Shown: piece by piece, positions 33,128 to 43,885 of the stretch
Position numbering within the stretch: the first letter of the stretch is position 1
Layout: each line of letters opens with the position of its first letter
DNA from: Branchipolynoe longqiensis
Lineage: Eukaryota > Annelida > Polychaeta > Phyllodocida > Polynoidae
DNA length: 64,000 nucleotides
Assembly (NCBI GenBank): GCA_030323885.1
Contig: CM059198.1
Coordinates: forward strand, 76,959,097 to 77,023,096
Direction of reading: 5' to 3'
The notes under the pieces: generated by a model
Database searches by the model: none
Told to the model about the DNA's origin: nothing
Seen by the model: only the letters and a program-made list of their open reading frames with translations
Position numbers and translations under genes: made by a program

Positions 33128-33235
33128 GATTATTGTTGTACTCCATGAGACTCAACACCGTACCGGTGGCGCCATCTCGGTCCATCTCGCCTCCACCGGA
33201 TGTTGACCGGTGTCAGTCGCACCGGAGCTTTTTTT
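33128..33235 (+). repeat. Family Q, second half
   Basis: ATTATTGTTGTACTCCATGA, ACACCGTACCGGTGGCGCCA and CGCCTCCACCGGATGTTGAC match 6236-6360. A poly-T run follows. Confidence 0.6.
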
Positions 33236-33337
33236 TTTGACTTTGTGTAGTGCGTAGCAGCATTTGTAATTAGGCTGGAAGTGGGAGGGCGCTGACTGTT
33301 ATTTAGATGAATACAGCCAATTAAACAAGTTGGTTTG

Positions 33338-33388
33338 CGGTTGTTTTACGTCCTAACAACATCAGATATCACATCAGGACGGGTACTG
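33338..33388 (-). mobile_element. S1 SINE, 3' part, split by the hAT insertion
   Basis: GTTTTACGTCCTAACAACAT and ATCACATCAGGACGGGTACTG. The copy resumes at 34213 after 824 bp, with GTACTG repeated on both sides. Confidence 0.82.
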
Positions 33389-34212
33389 CATACCTGGCAA
33401 CTTTTGTTAAACGGAAATCCTAATAATAGAAATGCATCCGAGCGAAGCGAGGCGCGCAAGCGTTCTAGGGGGGTCCGGGGGGCAATCTTTGGTAGCAATC
33501 TGTGAATCAGGAAACATCTTTCTAAACAACTTTGCACAGTGGTCGGAAACAGAGATTGGAATAGCATGTTCAATTAAGAACTCTGTGAACAGAACTTCTG
33601 CTTTTATGACGGATTGGTCGCTACTTCCACAGAAGAATGCACTGACTTTCGTGTGTTGATGCCAAAGACTTGCTTAGCGATTCATGTTTTTTTCGATCCA
33701 ATGTGTTTTTTAATGTCGGGCAAACCACCGTGACGAACACTGACATCCGATGTGCAAACACGACAGAATGCATACAAATCGCCAAGTTTGGACTTCCCTA
33801 TGACGTTTGGAAAAGCTTCCGAATATTCTGATTTAAATTTCTGATCAGCTTTAGCATATTTCGGCGGCAAATTCGGCCCAAACTTCTTGCGGTGCAATCG
33901 ACAATCCGGCGAGTCTGCCATTTTGCTTGTGTGACTGAATCGGCGATGAAACGCGAGCGATGATTGGTCGAAATGTATTGTATGCGCGCAATTGGACCAA
34001 TGGATATGCGTGTACTATTACCAGCGTAAAGTAATCGGGACAGGTGTAAAACCCGCATACTCCGCGGCGCGGGTGGGATGCGGGATGCGGGACGGATTTT
34101 TTTTCGAATTTGATTTTGAAAAAGCGGAATAATATGTTTATAATTCGTAGGGCGGAATGAGAATAAAAAAATCGTAATTATTCCGCCAAAATCGTAATAG
34201 TTGGCAGGTATG
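33389..34212 (-). mobile_element. Non-autonomous hAT-like transposon inserted in S1
   Basis: The left end CATACCTGGCAACTTTTGTT and right end AATAGTTGGCAGGTATG form imperfect inverted repeats (CATACCTGCCAAC-type). The 6-bp direct repeat GTACTG flanks them (33383-33388, 34213-34218) and the SINE reads through on either side. It is 824 bp. It keeps a fragment of the transposase N-terminal region on the minus strand and lacks the catalytic part. A 6-bp duplication is shorter than the classic 8 bp of hAT elements but is reported for some hAT subgroups; the assignment rests mainly on the protein fragment. Confidence 0.85.
33400..33921 (-). pseudogene. hAT transposase N-terminal fragment with BED-like zinc finger, frameshifted
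   Basis: The frame starts at ATG 33921 (minus). About 79 residues contain KSKLGDLYAFCRVCTSDVSV and then HGGLPDIKKHIGSK, a C-x2-C...H-x(n)-H zinc knuckle of the BED type that opens many hAT transposases. The frame stops near 33682. After two shifts, a further reading (about 33645-33480) gives SAFFCGSSDQSVIKAEVLF then EHAIPISVSDHCAKLFRKMF, the usual continuation (AEV.F..FL.EH..P....DH...L...MFPDS). The RNase H-fold catalytic core and dimerisation region are absent, replaced by the transposon's 3' end. It cannot encode an active transposase; domain knowledge supports the name, the breaks are visible. Confidence 0.78.
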
Positions 34213-34440
34213 GTACTGACTTGTGACAGTGTGCACTCATGGTGACTTCATAGTGCTGCCCCCCTGGGAAACCAGGCCACAAGCACCATGACCTGATCTC
34301 CCACTCAGTCACATTATCCTGACACTGAGCCAACCAGTCCTTGCCATATCCTAATAATGACATGAACCAGGCTAGGAAGCGACAAAGAAGTATCAATTTT
34401 TTAAGACGTTGGTTTGACTCGACCAGGATTCGAACCCATT
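34213..34440 (-). mobile_element. S1 SINE, 5' part after the hAT insertion
   Basis: GTACTGACTTGTGACAGTGT through the core and CAGGCTAGGAAGCGACAAAG to GACCAGGATTCGAACCCA. The head then breaks off at an S3 fragment. Confidence 0.83.
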
Positions 34441-34594
34441 AACTCAGGACAGCAAATTCTACAACCTTTGATGAACCAGTTGTGGACCACTAGTTGGAAC
34501 GGAAAATAGCCCAAACTGCAAATGGATCCACTGAGAAGGATCGATTAGATGACCCACACCTTCACAGGTGGACACTCTACCGCCTGAGCTTCGT
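34441..34594 (-). mobile_element. SINE family S3, 5' half
   Basis: On the plus strand TTTGATGAACCAGTTGTGGA, CCAAACTGCAAATGGATCC, GGATCGATTAGATGACC and CAGGTGGACACTCTACCGCC, matching 61010-61140. The tRNA-like A box is on the minus strand (AGCTCAGGCGGTAGAG). Truncated, and flanked on both sides by S1. Confidence 0.72.
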
Positions 34595-34795
34595 ATTAGG
34601 ATAGGGCAAGGACTGGTTGACTCAGTGTCAGGATAATGTGACTGAGTTCGATATCAGGTCATAGTGTTGGCGGGCTGATCTCCCAGTGGGGCAGCACTAT
34701 AAAGTCGCCATGAGTGTGCACTGTCACAAGTCGGTACTCGTCCTGATATGACCTTAGATGTTGCGAGGACATAAAACAACAAACAAGCAAACAAC
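34595..34795 (+). mobile_element. S1 SINE, 3' two-thirds
   Basis: TTAGGATAGGGCAAGGACTG, GGGCAGCACTATAAAGTCGC, TGCACTGTCACAAGTCGGTA and ACCTTAGATGTTGCGAGGAC, ending AAAACAACAAACAAGC. Confidence 0.83.
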
Positions 34796-34879
34796 ATGAG
34801 TCTGAGGGTTGCTTCATCATTATATCCACTATGTTGATTCCTTCCGGATCCGTCCATCCTTCTGTAAATGCCTGAGTAC

Positions 34880-35160
34880 TCGGGTCGTGCACAACATAGT
34901 AGTATACGCTGATAGTGCTGCGGCATCTGCACCACGTATTAGTATGTGCTGATAGTGCTGCTGCGTATAACAATGTATCAGTATCTGCTGATACTGCTGC
35001 AGTGTTTAACAACGTACTATTATACACTGATAGTGCTGCGGTGCTTAACAACATATTAGTGTATACTGATAGTGTCTGGCTTTTAGGAACATAGTAGTAT
35101 ATGATGATAGTGATGCGACGTTTATATAACAACTTATTAGCAAACACCGATAGTGCTGCA
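34880..35160. repeat. Divergent 39-bp units flanking the main array
   Basis: TATACGCTGATAGTGCTGCG, GTATGTGCTGATAGTGCTGC and TAACAACGTACTATTATACA are recognisable but degenerate units, less regular than the array. They look like the older edge of the satellite. Confidence 0.82.
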
Positions 35161-38100
35161 GTGTTGAACGACATATTAGTATGCACTGATAGTGCTTCTG
35201 CTCTTAACAACATATTAGTATACACTGATAGTGCTGCTGCTCTTAACAACATATTAGTATACACTGATAGTGCTGCTGCTCTTAACAACATATTAGTATG
35301 CACTGATAGTGCTGCTGCTCTTAACAACATATTAGTATACACTGATAGTGCTGCTGCTCTTAACAACATATTAGTATACACTGATAGTGCTGCTGCTCTT
35401 AACAACATATTAGTATACACTGATAGTGCTGCTGCTCTTAACAACATATTAGTATACACTGATAGTGCTGCTGCTCTTAACAACATATTAGTATGCACTG
35501 ATAGTGCTGCTGCTCTTAACAACATATTAGTATACACTGATAGTGCTGCTGCTCTTAACAACATATTAGTATACACTGATAGTGCTGCTGCTCTTAACAA
35601 CATATTAGTATACACTGATAGTGCTGCTGCTCTTAACAACATATTAGTATACACTGATAGTGCTGCTGCTCTTAACAACATATTAGTATACACTGATAGT
35701 GCTGCTGCTCTTAACAACATATTAGTATACACTGATAGTGCTGCTGCTCTTAACAACATATTAGTATGCACTGATAGTGCTGCTGCTCTTAACAACATAT
35801 TAGTATACACTGATAGTGCTGCTGCTCTTAACAACATATTAGTATACACTGATAGTGCTGCTGCTCTTAACAACATATTAGTATACACTGATAGTGCTGC
35901 TGCTCTTAACAACATATTAGTATACACTGATAGTGCTGCTGCTCTTAACAACATATTAGTATGCACTGATAGTGCTGCTGCTCTTAACAACATATTAGTA
36001 TACACTGATAGTGCTGCTGCTCTTAACAACATATTAGTATACACTGATAGTGCTGCTGCTCTTAACAACACATTAGTATGCACTGATAGTGCTTCTGCTC
36101 TTAACAACATATTAGTATACACTGATAGTGCTGCTGCTCTTAACAACATATTAGTATGCACTGATAGTGCTGCTGCTCTTAACAACATATTAGTATACAC
36201 TGATAGTGCTGCTGCTCTTAACAACATATTAGTATACACTGATAGTGCTGCTGCTCTTAACAACATATTAGTATACACTGATAGTGCTGCTGCTCTTAAC
36301 AACATATTAGTATGCACTGATAGTGCTGCTGCTCTTAACAACATATTAGTATGCACTGATAGTGCTTCTGCTCTTAACGACATATTAGTATACACTGATA
36401 GTGCTGCTGCTCTTAACAACATATTAGTATACACTGATAGTGCTGCTGCTCTTAACAACATATTCGTATACACTGATAGTGCTGCTGCTCTTAACAACAT
36501 ATTAGTATGCACTGATAGTGCTGCTGCTCTTAACAACATATTAGTATACACTGATAGTGCTGCTGCTCTTAACAACATATTAGTATACACTGATAGTGCT
36601 GCTGCTCTTAACAACATATTAGTATACACTGATAGTGCTGCTGCTCTTAACAACATATTAGTATGCACTGATAGTGCTTCTGCTCTTAACAACATATTAG
36701 TATACACTGATAGTGCTGCTGCTCTTAACAACATATTAGTATACACTGATAGTGCTGCTGCTCTTAACAACATATTAGTATACACTGATAGTGCTGCTGC
36801 TCTTAACAACATATTAGTATACACTGATAGTGCTGCTGCTCTTAACAACATATTAGTATGCACTGATAGTGCTGCTGCTCTTAACAACATATTAGTATAC
36901 ACTGATAGTGCTGCTGCTCTTAACAACATATTAGTATACACTGATAGTGCTGCTGCTCTTAACAACATATTAGTATACACTGATAGTGCTGCTGCTCTTA
37001 ACAACATATTAGTATACACTGATAGTGCTGCTGCTCTTAACAACATATTAGTATGCACTGATAGTGCTGCTGCTCTTAACAACATATTAGTATACACTGA
37101 TAGTGCTGCTGCTCTTAACAACATATTAGTATACACTGATAGTGCTGCTGCTCTTAACAACATATTAGTATACACTGATAGTGCTGCTGCTCTTAACAAC
37201 ATATTAGTATACACTGATAGTGCTGCTGCTCTTAACAACATATTAGTATACACTGATAGTGCTGCTGCTCTTAACAACATATTAGTATACACTGATAGTG
37301 CTGCTGCTCTTAACAACATATTAGTATGCACTGATAGTGCTGCTGCTCTTAACAACATATTAGTATACACTGATAGTGCTGCTGCTCTTAACAACATATT
37401 AGTATACACTGATAGTGCTGCTGCTCTTAACAACATATTAGTATACACTGATAGTGCTGCTGCTCTTAACAACATATTAGTATACACTGATAGTGCTGCT
37501 GCTCTTAACAACATATTAGTATGCACTGATAGTGCTGCTGCTCTTAACAACATATTAGTATACACTGATAGTGCTGCTGCTCTTAACAACATATTAGTAT
37601 ACACTGATAGTGCTGCTGCTCTTAACAACACATTAGTATGCACTGGTAGTGCTTCTGCTCATAACAACATATTAGTATACACTGATAGTGCTGCTGCTCT
37701 TAACAACATATTAGTATGCACTGATAGTGCTGCTGCTCTTAACAACATATTAGTATACACTGATAGTGCTGCTGCTCTTAACAACATATTAGTATACACT
37801 GATAGTGCTTCTGCTCTTAACAACATATTAGTATACACTGATAGTGCTGCTGCTCTTAACAACATATTAGTATGCACTGATAGTGCTGCTGCTCTTAACA
37901 ACATATTAGTATGCACTGATAGTGCTTCTGCTCTTAACGACATATTAGTATACACTGATAGTGCTGCTGCTCTTAACAACATATTAGTATACACTGATAG
38001 TGCTGCTGCTCTTAACAACATATTCGTATACACTGATAGTGCTGCTGCTCTTAACAACATATTAGTATGCACTGATAGTGCTGCTGCTCTTAACAACATA

Positions 38101-40415
38101 TTAGTATACACTGATAGTGCTGCTGCTCTTAACAACATATTAGTATACACTGATAGTGCTGCTGCTCTTAACAACATATTAGTATACACTGATAGTGCTG
38201 CTGCTCTTAACAACATATTAGTATGCACTGATAGTGCTTCTGCTCTTAACAACATATTAGTATACACTGATAGTGCTGCTGCTCTTAACAACATATTAGT
38301 ATACACTGATAGTGCTGCTGCTCTTAACAACATATTAGTATACACTGATAGTGCTGCTGCTCTTAACAACATATTAGTATACACTGATAGTGCTGCTGCT
38401 CTTAACAACATATTAGTATACACTGATAGTGCTTCTGCTCTTAACAACATATTAGTATACACTGATAGTGCTGCTGCTCTTAACAACATATTAGTATACA
38501 CTGATAGTGCTGCTGCTCTTAACAACATATTAGTATACACTGATAGTGCTGCTGCTCTTAACAACATATTAGTATACACTGATAGTGCTGCTGCTCTTAA
38601 CAACATATTAGTATACACTGATAGTGCTGCTGCTCTTAACAACATATTAGTATACACTGATAGTGCTGCTGCTCTTAACAACATATTAGTATGCACTGAT
38701 AGTGCTGCTGCTCTTAACAACATATTAGTATACACTGATAGTGCTGCTGCTCTTAACAACATATTAGTATACACTGATAGTGCTGCTGCTCTTAACAACA
38801 TATTAGTATACACTGATAGTGCTGCTGCTCTTAACAACATATTAGTATACACTGATAGTGCTGCTGCTCTTAACAACATATTAGTATACACTGATAGTGC
38901 TGCTGCTCTTAACAACATATTAGTATACACTGATAGTGCTGCTGCTCTTAACAACATATTAGTATGCACTGATAGTGCTGCTGCTCTTAACAACATATTA
39001 GTATACACTGATAGTGCTGCTGCTCTTAACAACATATTAGTATACACTGATAGTGCTGCTGCTCTTAACAACATATTAGTATGCACTGATAGTGCTGCTG
39101 CTCTTAACAACATATTAGTATACACTGATAGTGCTGCTGCTCTTAACAACATATTAGTATGCACTGATAGTGCTGCTGCTCTTAACAACATATTAGTATA
39201 CACTGATAGTGATGCTGCTCTTAACAACATATTAGTATACACTGATAGTGCTGCTGCTCTTAACAACATATTAGTATGCACTGATAGTGCTTCTGCTCTT
39301 AACAACATATTAGTATACACTGATAGTGCTGCTGCTCTTAACAACATATTAGTATGCACTGATAGTGCTGCTGCTCTTAACAACATATTAGTATACACTG
39401 ATAGTGCTGCTGCTCTTAACAACATATTAGTATACACTGATAGTGCTGCTGCTCTTAACAACATGTTAGTATACACTGATAGTGCTGCTGCTCTTAACAA
39501 CATATTAGTATGCACTGATAGTGCTGCTGCTCTTAACAACATATTAGTATGCACTGATAGTGCTTCTGCTCTTAACTACATATTAGTATACACTGATAGT
39601 GCTGCTGCTCTTAACAACATATTAGTATACACTGATAGTGCTGCTGCTCTTAACAACATATTCGTATACACTGATAGTGCTGCTGCTCTTAACAACATAT
39701 TAGTATGCACTGATAGTGCTGCTGCTCTTAACAACATATTAGTATACACTGATAGCGCTGCTGCTCTTAACAACATATTAGTATACACTGATAGTGCTGC
39801 TGCTCTTAACAACATATTAGTATACACTGATAGTGCTGCTGCTCTTAACAACATATTTGTATGCACTGATAGTGCTTCTGCTCTTAACAACATATTAGTA
39901 TACACTGATAGTGCTGCTGCTCTTAACAACATATTAGTATACACTGATAGTGCTGCTGCTCTTAACAACATATTAGTATACACTGATAGTGCTGCTGCTC
40001 TTAACAACATATTAGTATACACTGATAGTGCTGCTGCTCTTAACAACATATTAGTATACACTGATAGTGCTTCTGCTCTTAACAACATATTAGTATACAC
40101 TGATAGTGCTGCTGCTCTTAACAACATATTAGTATACACTGATAGTGCTGCTGCTCTTAACAACATATTAGTATACACTGATAGTGCTGCTGCTCTTAAC
40201 AACATATTAGTATACACTGATAGTGCTGCTGCTCTTAACAACATATTAGTATACACTGATAGTGCTGCTGCTCTTAACAACATATTAGTATACACTGATA
40301 GTGCTGCTGCTCTTAGCAACATATTAGTATGCACTGATAGTGCTGCTGCTCTTAACAACATATTAGTATGCACTGATAGTGCTTCTGCTCTTAACAACAT
40401 ATTAGTATTACTAGG
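35161..40415. repeat. 39-bp satellite, about 135 units, with 40-42-unit higher-order structure
   Basis: The unit is TACACTGATAGTGCTGCTGC then TCTTAACAACATATTAGTA. Because 39 is divisible by 3, the plus strand stays open for 1,775 codons (TDSAAALNNILVY repeats) and the minus strand for 994, 631 and 274 codons. Unit variants: TAC/TGC, GCT/TCT, rare AACGAC and TTCGTA. Marker variants recur at fixed distances: TATTCGTATA at 36461, 38021 and 39659; TGCTTCTGCTCTTAAC(G/T)A at 36363, 37923 and 39561. The spacings are 1,560 bp (40 units) and 1,638 bp (42 units). Most unit differences in the plus frame change the residue, so there is no sign of protein-level selection. The Met at 35101 lies in degenerate flank. 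I call it a satellite, not a gene. Confidence 0.93.
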
Positions 40416-40790
40416 TACTCCAAAGTGATTTCTATTTTCAACAGGTCAGTATTACATCTTATATATCTGTACAGATCTTTTAAATTGGATCTCAATGATA
40501 TAAAAATCATTTAGATCGATTGAATAGCTGCAAAGGTATGAGTGTTTAAAGATTGATTTTTTTGCCCCGATTTGTGCACATTTCCAAATTAGCCAAATCT
40601 TGGATTGTAGGGTCCCACCTGGAAGCTATTTTGCATATGATCTGTCCAATATTAAAGAATCTCATTCTCTATAGTACAAATAAAAAGCTCAATTTTTTAC
40701 AGACCATCACTGTTAGTATTCTTTCTGAAATTTCCTGTCAAACTTGCTAAATTCCTTAATTTCCAGCAACCACCAATAATAAATTCAGTA
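40416..40790. other. AT-rich spacer
   Basis: No recognisable feature. A 65-residue frame at 40553-40750 has no domain. Confidence 0.5.
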
Positions 40791-41110
40791 AAATATAGAA
40801 AAATAGCATAACTCCCATTCTAATTGTCCTATCACAGCAATCTTTATACCAAAATAACCAGAATCAAGAGCTCTACATGACGACATAATTTTCTAACTGA
40901 TCAGAGAAAGAAAGACAACATTCAATTTTAGGCATCGCGAGCTGACAATAAAATTAAGAAAAATAGCATAACTCCCATTCTAATTGTCCGATCACTGCAC
41001 TCTTTATAGCAAAATAACCAGAATTAAAAGCTCTACACGATGACATCATTTTCTAACTGATCAGAGAAAGAAAGACAACATTCACTTTTAAGCATCGCGA
41101 GCTGACAATA
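40791..41110. repeat. 160-bp tandem duplication
   Basis: Two units start with AAATAGCATAACTCCCATTC at 40801 and 40961 and share GACATCAT/GACATAAT-TTTCTAACTG and GCATCGCGAGCTGACAATA. They differ at roughly a dozen positions. Confidence 0.88.
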
Positions 41111-41395
41111 GCCAAATTCTTGCAGCAGTCACTTCTCAGACCAAGCTTGATGCGCATGATATAAATCTCAACCAAATATTGTTCTGGTTAGGTAGAGGAA
41201 GACTTAAGCTTTCTGATGATATAATTTACAAAACGATCCTGATCAATTTTCAAGGAGGACTAATGTCTTAATGTTTTCACTCCTTCAGTTCAATCAAATT
41301 TCCCACTCAGAAACACTCATGCTTGATATGCTAATGAAGCCTAGATTCTTCTCTATCTTTTATGGGTGGTTATTTTTAGCTCAGGTCAATGTACT

Positions 41396-41525
41396 CACTG
41401 ATAGTGCTGCGACGTTTACCAAAGTGTTAGTAGTATACACTGATAGCGCTGCGGCGTTTGCACCATGTTTTGCATTCACTATATGCTGATAGTGCTGCGG
41501 CATTTAACAACGTATTAGTATACAG
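41396..41525. repeat. Dispersed 39-bp-family units
   Basis: ACTGATAGTGCTGCGACGTT, TACACTGATAGCGCTGCGGC and TATGCTGATAGTGCTGCGGC, about 3 diverged units with CGGCGTTTA in place of TGCTCTTAA. Confidence 0.85.
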
Positions 41526-41549
41526 TATATAAGTATATTAGTATATAAG

Positions 41550-41757
41550 TTTTGCGGGGGTCTGGACATGTTCTTGCCGGTGTGAAACTTCTATTGGCAC
41601 CCAGAGAGAGTGCCGCTGGTAACTTGCAAAAGCCAACAGCACTTCAACACTTTTGCAGGCAGCTTTCATGAAATGTACAACCGCACAAAACTAAATGGAG
41701 AGCAGTCAAGTAATGAAAGCAGTCTTTGTCGCATCACGACTGACAGCATGATGATGA
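41550..41757 (+). mobile_element. Short LINE-2 derivative with fused 5' block
   Basis: GGACATGTTCTTGCCGGTGT through AACTTGCAAAAGCCAACAGC to TTTCATGAAATGT equals the block at 27480-27600 (reverse). It is then joined to CTAAATGGAGAGCAGTCAAG, GTCTTTGTCGCATCACGAC and an (ATG)n end. The LINE-2 part is only ~70 bp. It sits inside a run of 39-bp-family units. Confidence 0.65.
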
Positions 41758-42075
41758 TGAGTATATGCTGATAGTGCTGCGGCATTTAAGAAGGTATTAG
41801 TATTTGCTGATAGTGGTGTGGCGTTTAACAACGTTTTAGTATACATTTATAGTGCTGCAGCATTTAAACAATATATTAGTAGGGCCTATATGCTGATTGT
41901 GGTGCAGAATTGCAGAGTGTGTGCTGCTAGTGCTGTGGCTTTTAACAACATATTATTAATATTATACGCTGATAGTGCTGCAGCATTTAACAATGTATTA
42001 GTATATGTTGATAGTGCTGCAGCATTTGGACAATGTATCAGTAGGGCATATATGCTGATCGTGCTGCGGAATTGC
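41758..42075. repeat. Dispersed 39-bp-family units
   Basis: GTATATGCTGATAGTGCTGC, TATTTGCTGATAGTGGTGTG and TATACGCTGATAGTGCTGCA, about 7 diverged units, two of them carrying an AGTAGGGC(C)TATATGCTGAT variant that suggests a two-unit duplication. Confidence 0.85.
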
Positions 42076-42205
42076 AGAGCATGGGCCTCGCGTGCAGAAG
42101 GTCGGGAGTTTGGTTCCCAGTAGAATCAAACCAATGACACTGTTACAAATCGGTACCCATCCTGATATGACCTTAGATGTTGCAAGGATGCAAAACAACA
42201 ACCAA
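42076..42205 (+). mobile_element. S1 SINE, internally deleted
   Basis: The head GCCTCGCGTGCAGAAGGTCG and GAATCAAACCAATGACAC is joined directly to the tail GGTACCCATCCTGATATGAC and CTTAGATGTTGCAAGGATGC. The ~190-bp middle is missing. Confidence 0.75.
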
Positions 42206-42458
42206 CAACATCCTATACTGCCTGAGCTTACTACATACTGCCCCACGCTACTGCATACTGCCTTATCCTACTACAAATGAAAATGAATGCATTTTTTTTT
42301 TTAGAGTAGTATGTTGAACTTAAGGATAGTGTTTTGAGCGTGGCCACAGTAGTGTTTTGAACCTACCTTCAACTAGGTTGAAAACACTGTTGTAGTGTTT
42401 TGAGCCTAGGTTGAAAACACTACTGTAGTGGTTTTGTGGGGTAGTGGTTTGAACTTAC
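42206..42458 (+). repeat. Composite repeat: TACTGCC units then TTTTGAAC units
   Basis: 42206-42280 holds ACTACATACTGCCCCACGCT and related 19-20-bp units. Then AAATGAAAATGAATGC. 42300-42458 holds GTGTTTTGAACCTA-type units with partial inverted pairing (AGGTTGAAAACACT). The same order occurs in reverse complement at 59040-59345. Confidence 0.7.
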
Positions 42459-42459
42459 T

Positions 42460-42858
42460 ACACCGGTGTGGCGGTTTCAGCACCCGGTCAGTTTCAGCGG
42501 CCTGTCGTGGCTTCTGCGCATGCGCGGATTTTAAGACATATGCAAAACACCCGTGGCCTCGCCGGCTACAAGCTCAGCTGTAGCTATCGCTGGTGCCCGG
42601 CAGTGTTAGGGACCGATTAGGCCGAAATCTATTGAATGCGATCATATTTAACAGAATTACATACTCAAATAATGAAATTTAATTAAATTAGCCTTAAATT
42701 CCAAGCGATATTAACGTAGCAGCTAGATCAGGGTCGAATCGCTGAGTGTAAACAAAACAAATAGCAGTGCTCGCCGCCACGTGCGAAAATTCGCGCATGC
42801 GCAGAAGCCACGACAGGCCGCTGAAACTGACCGGGCGCTGAAACCGCCACACCGGGTC
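42460..42858. mobile_element. Foldback MITE with ~68-bp terminal inverted repeats
   Basis: The left arm starts CCGGTGTGGCGGTTTCAGCA and runs to TTCTGCGCATGCGCGGATTT (about 42536). The right arm, complementary, runs from about 42785 (AAAATTCGCGCATGCGCAGA) to CTGAAACCGCCACACCGG (42857). Only a few mismatches separate the arms. CACCGG occurs at both outer edges and may be target duplication or TIR. The middle is AT-rich and non-coding. Confidence 0.85.
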
Positions 42859-43355
42859 ACAGCTTCAGCTTACACACCGGAAGTTGGGGTTGGCGCATCC
42901 CACATCGTTCACTTTAGGCCCAACGCTTTAAACTCACTTTACGCTGATAACCACATCGCCTCCTGACAAGTAAAGTCAGAAAGGTTCTTTCTTGCCATAC
43001 ACTAGTTCTTACTGCAGATTGCAGTGAAATTGGCCTAGCAGATATTTTACATTAGATAAAATACCACTTTGTGTGCACGCGTTCACCACCTCCCCCACCT
43101 TCCGCCATGTAAGCCGTCGCCGCGACCCGACGTGCTGGGTCACACTCACAGCTTCAGGGACCAGCGAAGCAGTCTACACATGGTGTATGAAGAAACGGGA
43201 CGGTACAAAGCCTCCACACCCTTGTGTGTGACCGTTCCATAATGCTCAGTCGCCTCTCCTTGTCTAAAACTAATGGACAAATGCGACTGATGATTTTCTA
43301 TTCGCACCAGCTTGTCGCATACCGCATGCCGCACCGATCGCTACATGGACCGATC
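42859..43355. other. Spacer
   Basis: ACACCGGAAGTTGG near 42872 is an isolated ETS-like word. No gene or known repeat is visible. Confidence 0.45.
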
Positions 43356-43361
43356 GGAAAA

Positions 43362-43476
43362 ACGCATTTGCATTCGCATTCACATTCACATTCGCATACC
43401 GCGTGTAAGGAATGTAGCTCATAGGTTTCAAGGCGTTTCGATTTTTTGTCGCATTCGCATATCGCATACAGGCTGC
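43362..43476. repeat. GCATTCGCAT-type minisatellite, left side
   Basis: TTGCATTCGCATTCACATTC and GTCGCATTCGCATATCGCAT. Related units are at 43785-43885, on the other side of the inverted repeat. Confidence 0.7.
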
Positions 43477-43477
43477 A

Positions 43478-43755
43478 TTCCATATGTGTCTCTGTGTTGT
43501 GTCTCTGTGTCTGTGTGTGTGTCTCTGTGTGTGTATCTGTGTCTGTGTGTGTCTCTGTGTGTGTCTCTGTGTGTGTCTCTGTGTGTATATGTGTCTGTGT
43601 GTGTCTCTTTGTCAGAGACACAGAGACACAGACACACACATAGAGACACACACAGAGACACAGAGCCACAGACACACACAGACACAGACAGAGACACACA
43701 CAGAGACACGGAGACACAGACACACACATAGAGACACACACAGAGTCACACACAC
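43478..43755. repeat. Large imperfect inverted repeat of GTCTCTGTGTGT / ACACACAGAGAC
   Basis: The left arm (43478-43610) is GT/CT-rich and the right arm (43611-43755) is its approximate complement, meeting at TTTGTC|AGAGACACAGAG. It could extrude as a cruciform with ~130-bp arms. Frames here are artefacts. Confidence 0.88.
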
Positions 43756-43782
43756 TTTTTATATACTTTTTATATACTTCAC

Positions 43783-43885
43783 TGCATAATGCATAACGCA
43801 TAACGCAATACGCATTACGCGTATATGGAATGCTGGCATTCGCATAACGCATAACGCGTAACGCATAACGCATTACGCATATATG
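43783..43885. repeat. GCATAACGCATAACGC minisatellite, right side
   Basis: CGCATAACGCATAACGCAAT, GCATTCGCATAACGCATAAC and TACGCATATATGGAATCC. The phrase CGTGTAAGGAATG occurs both at 43404 and 43903, so 43362-43915 may be one foldback element. Confidence 0.75.

Noticed and set aside
35101..40428. 1,775-codon open frame (plus) and 994/631/274-codon frames (minus)
   Set aside because: Frames are forced open by a 39-bp unit that lacks stops. Both strands are open equally, unit changes mostly alter residues, and the start lies in degenerate repeat flank.
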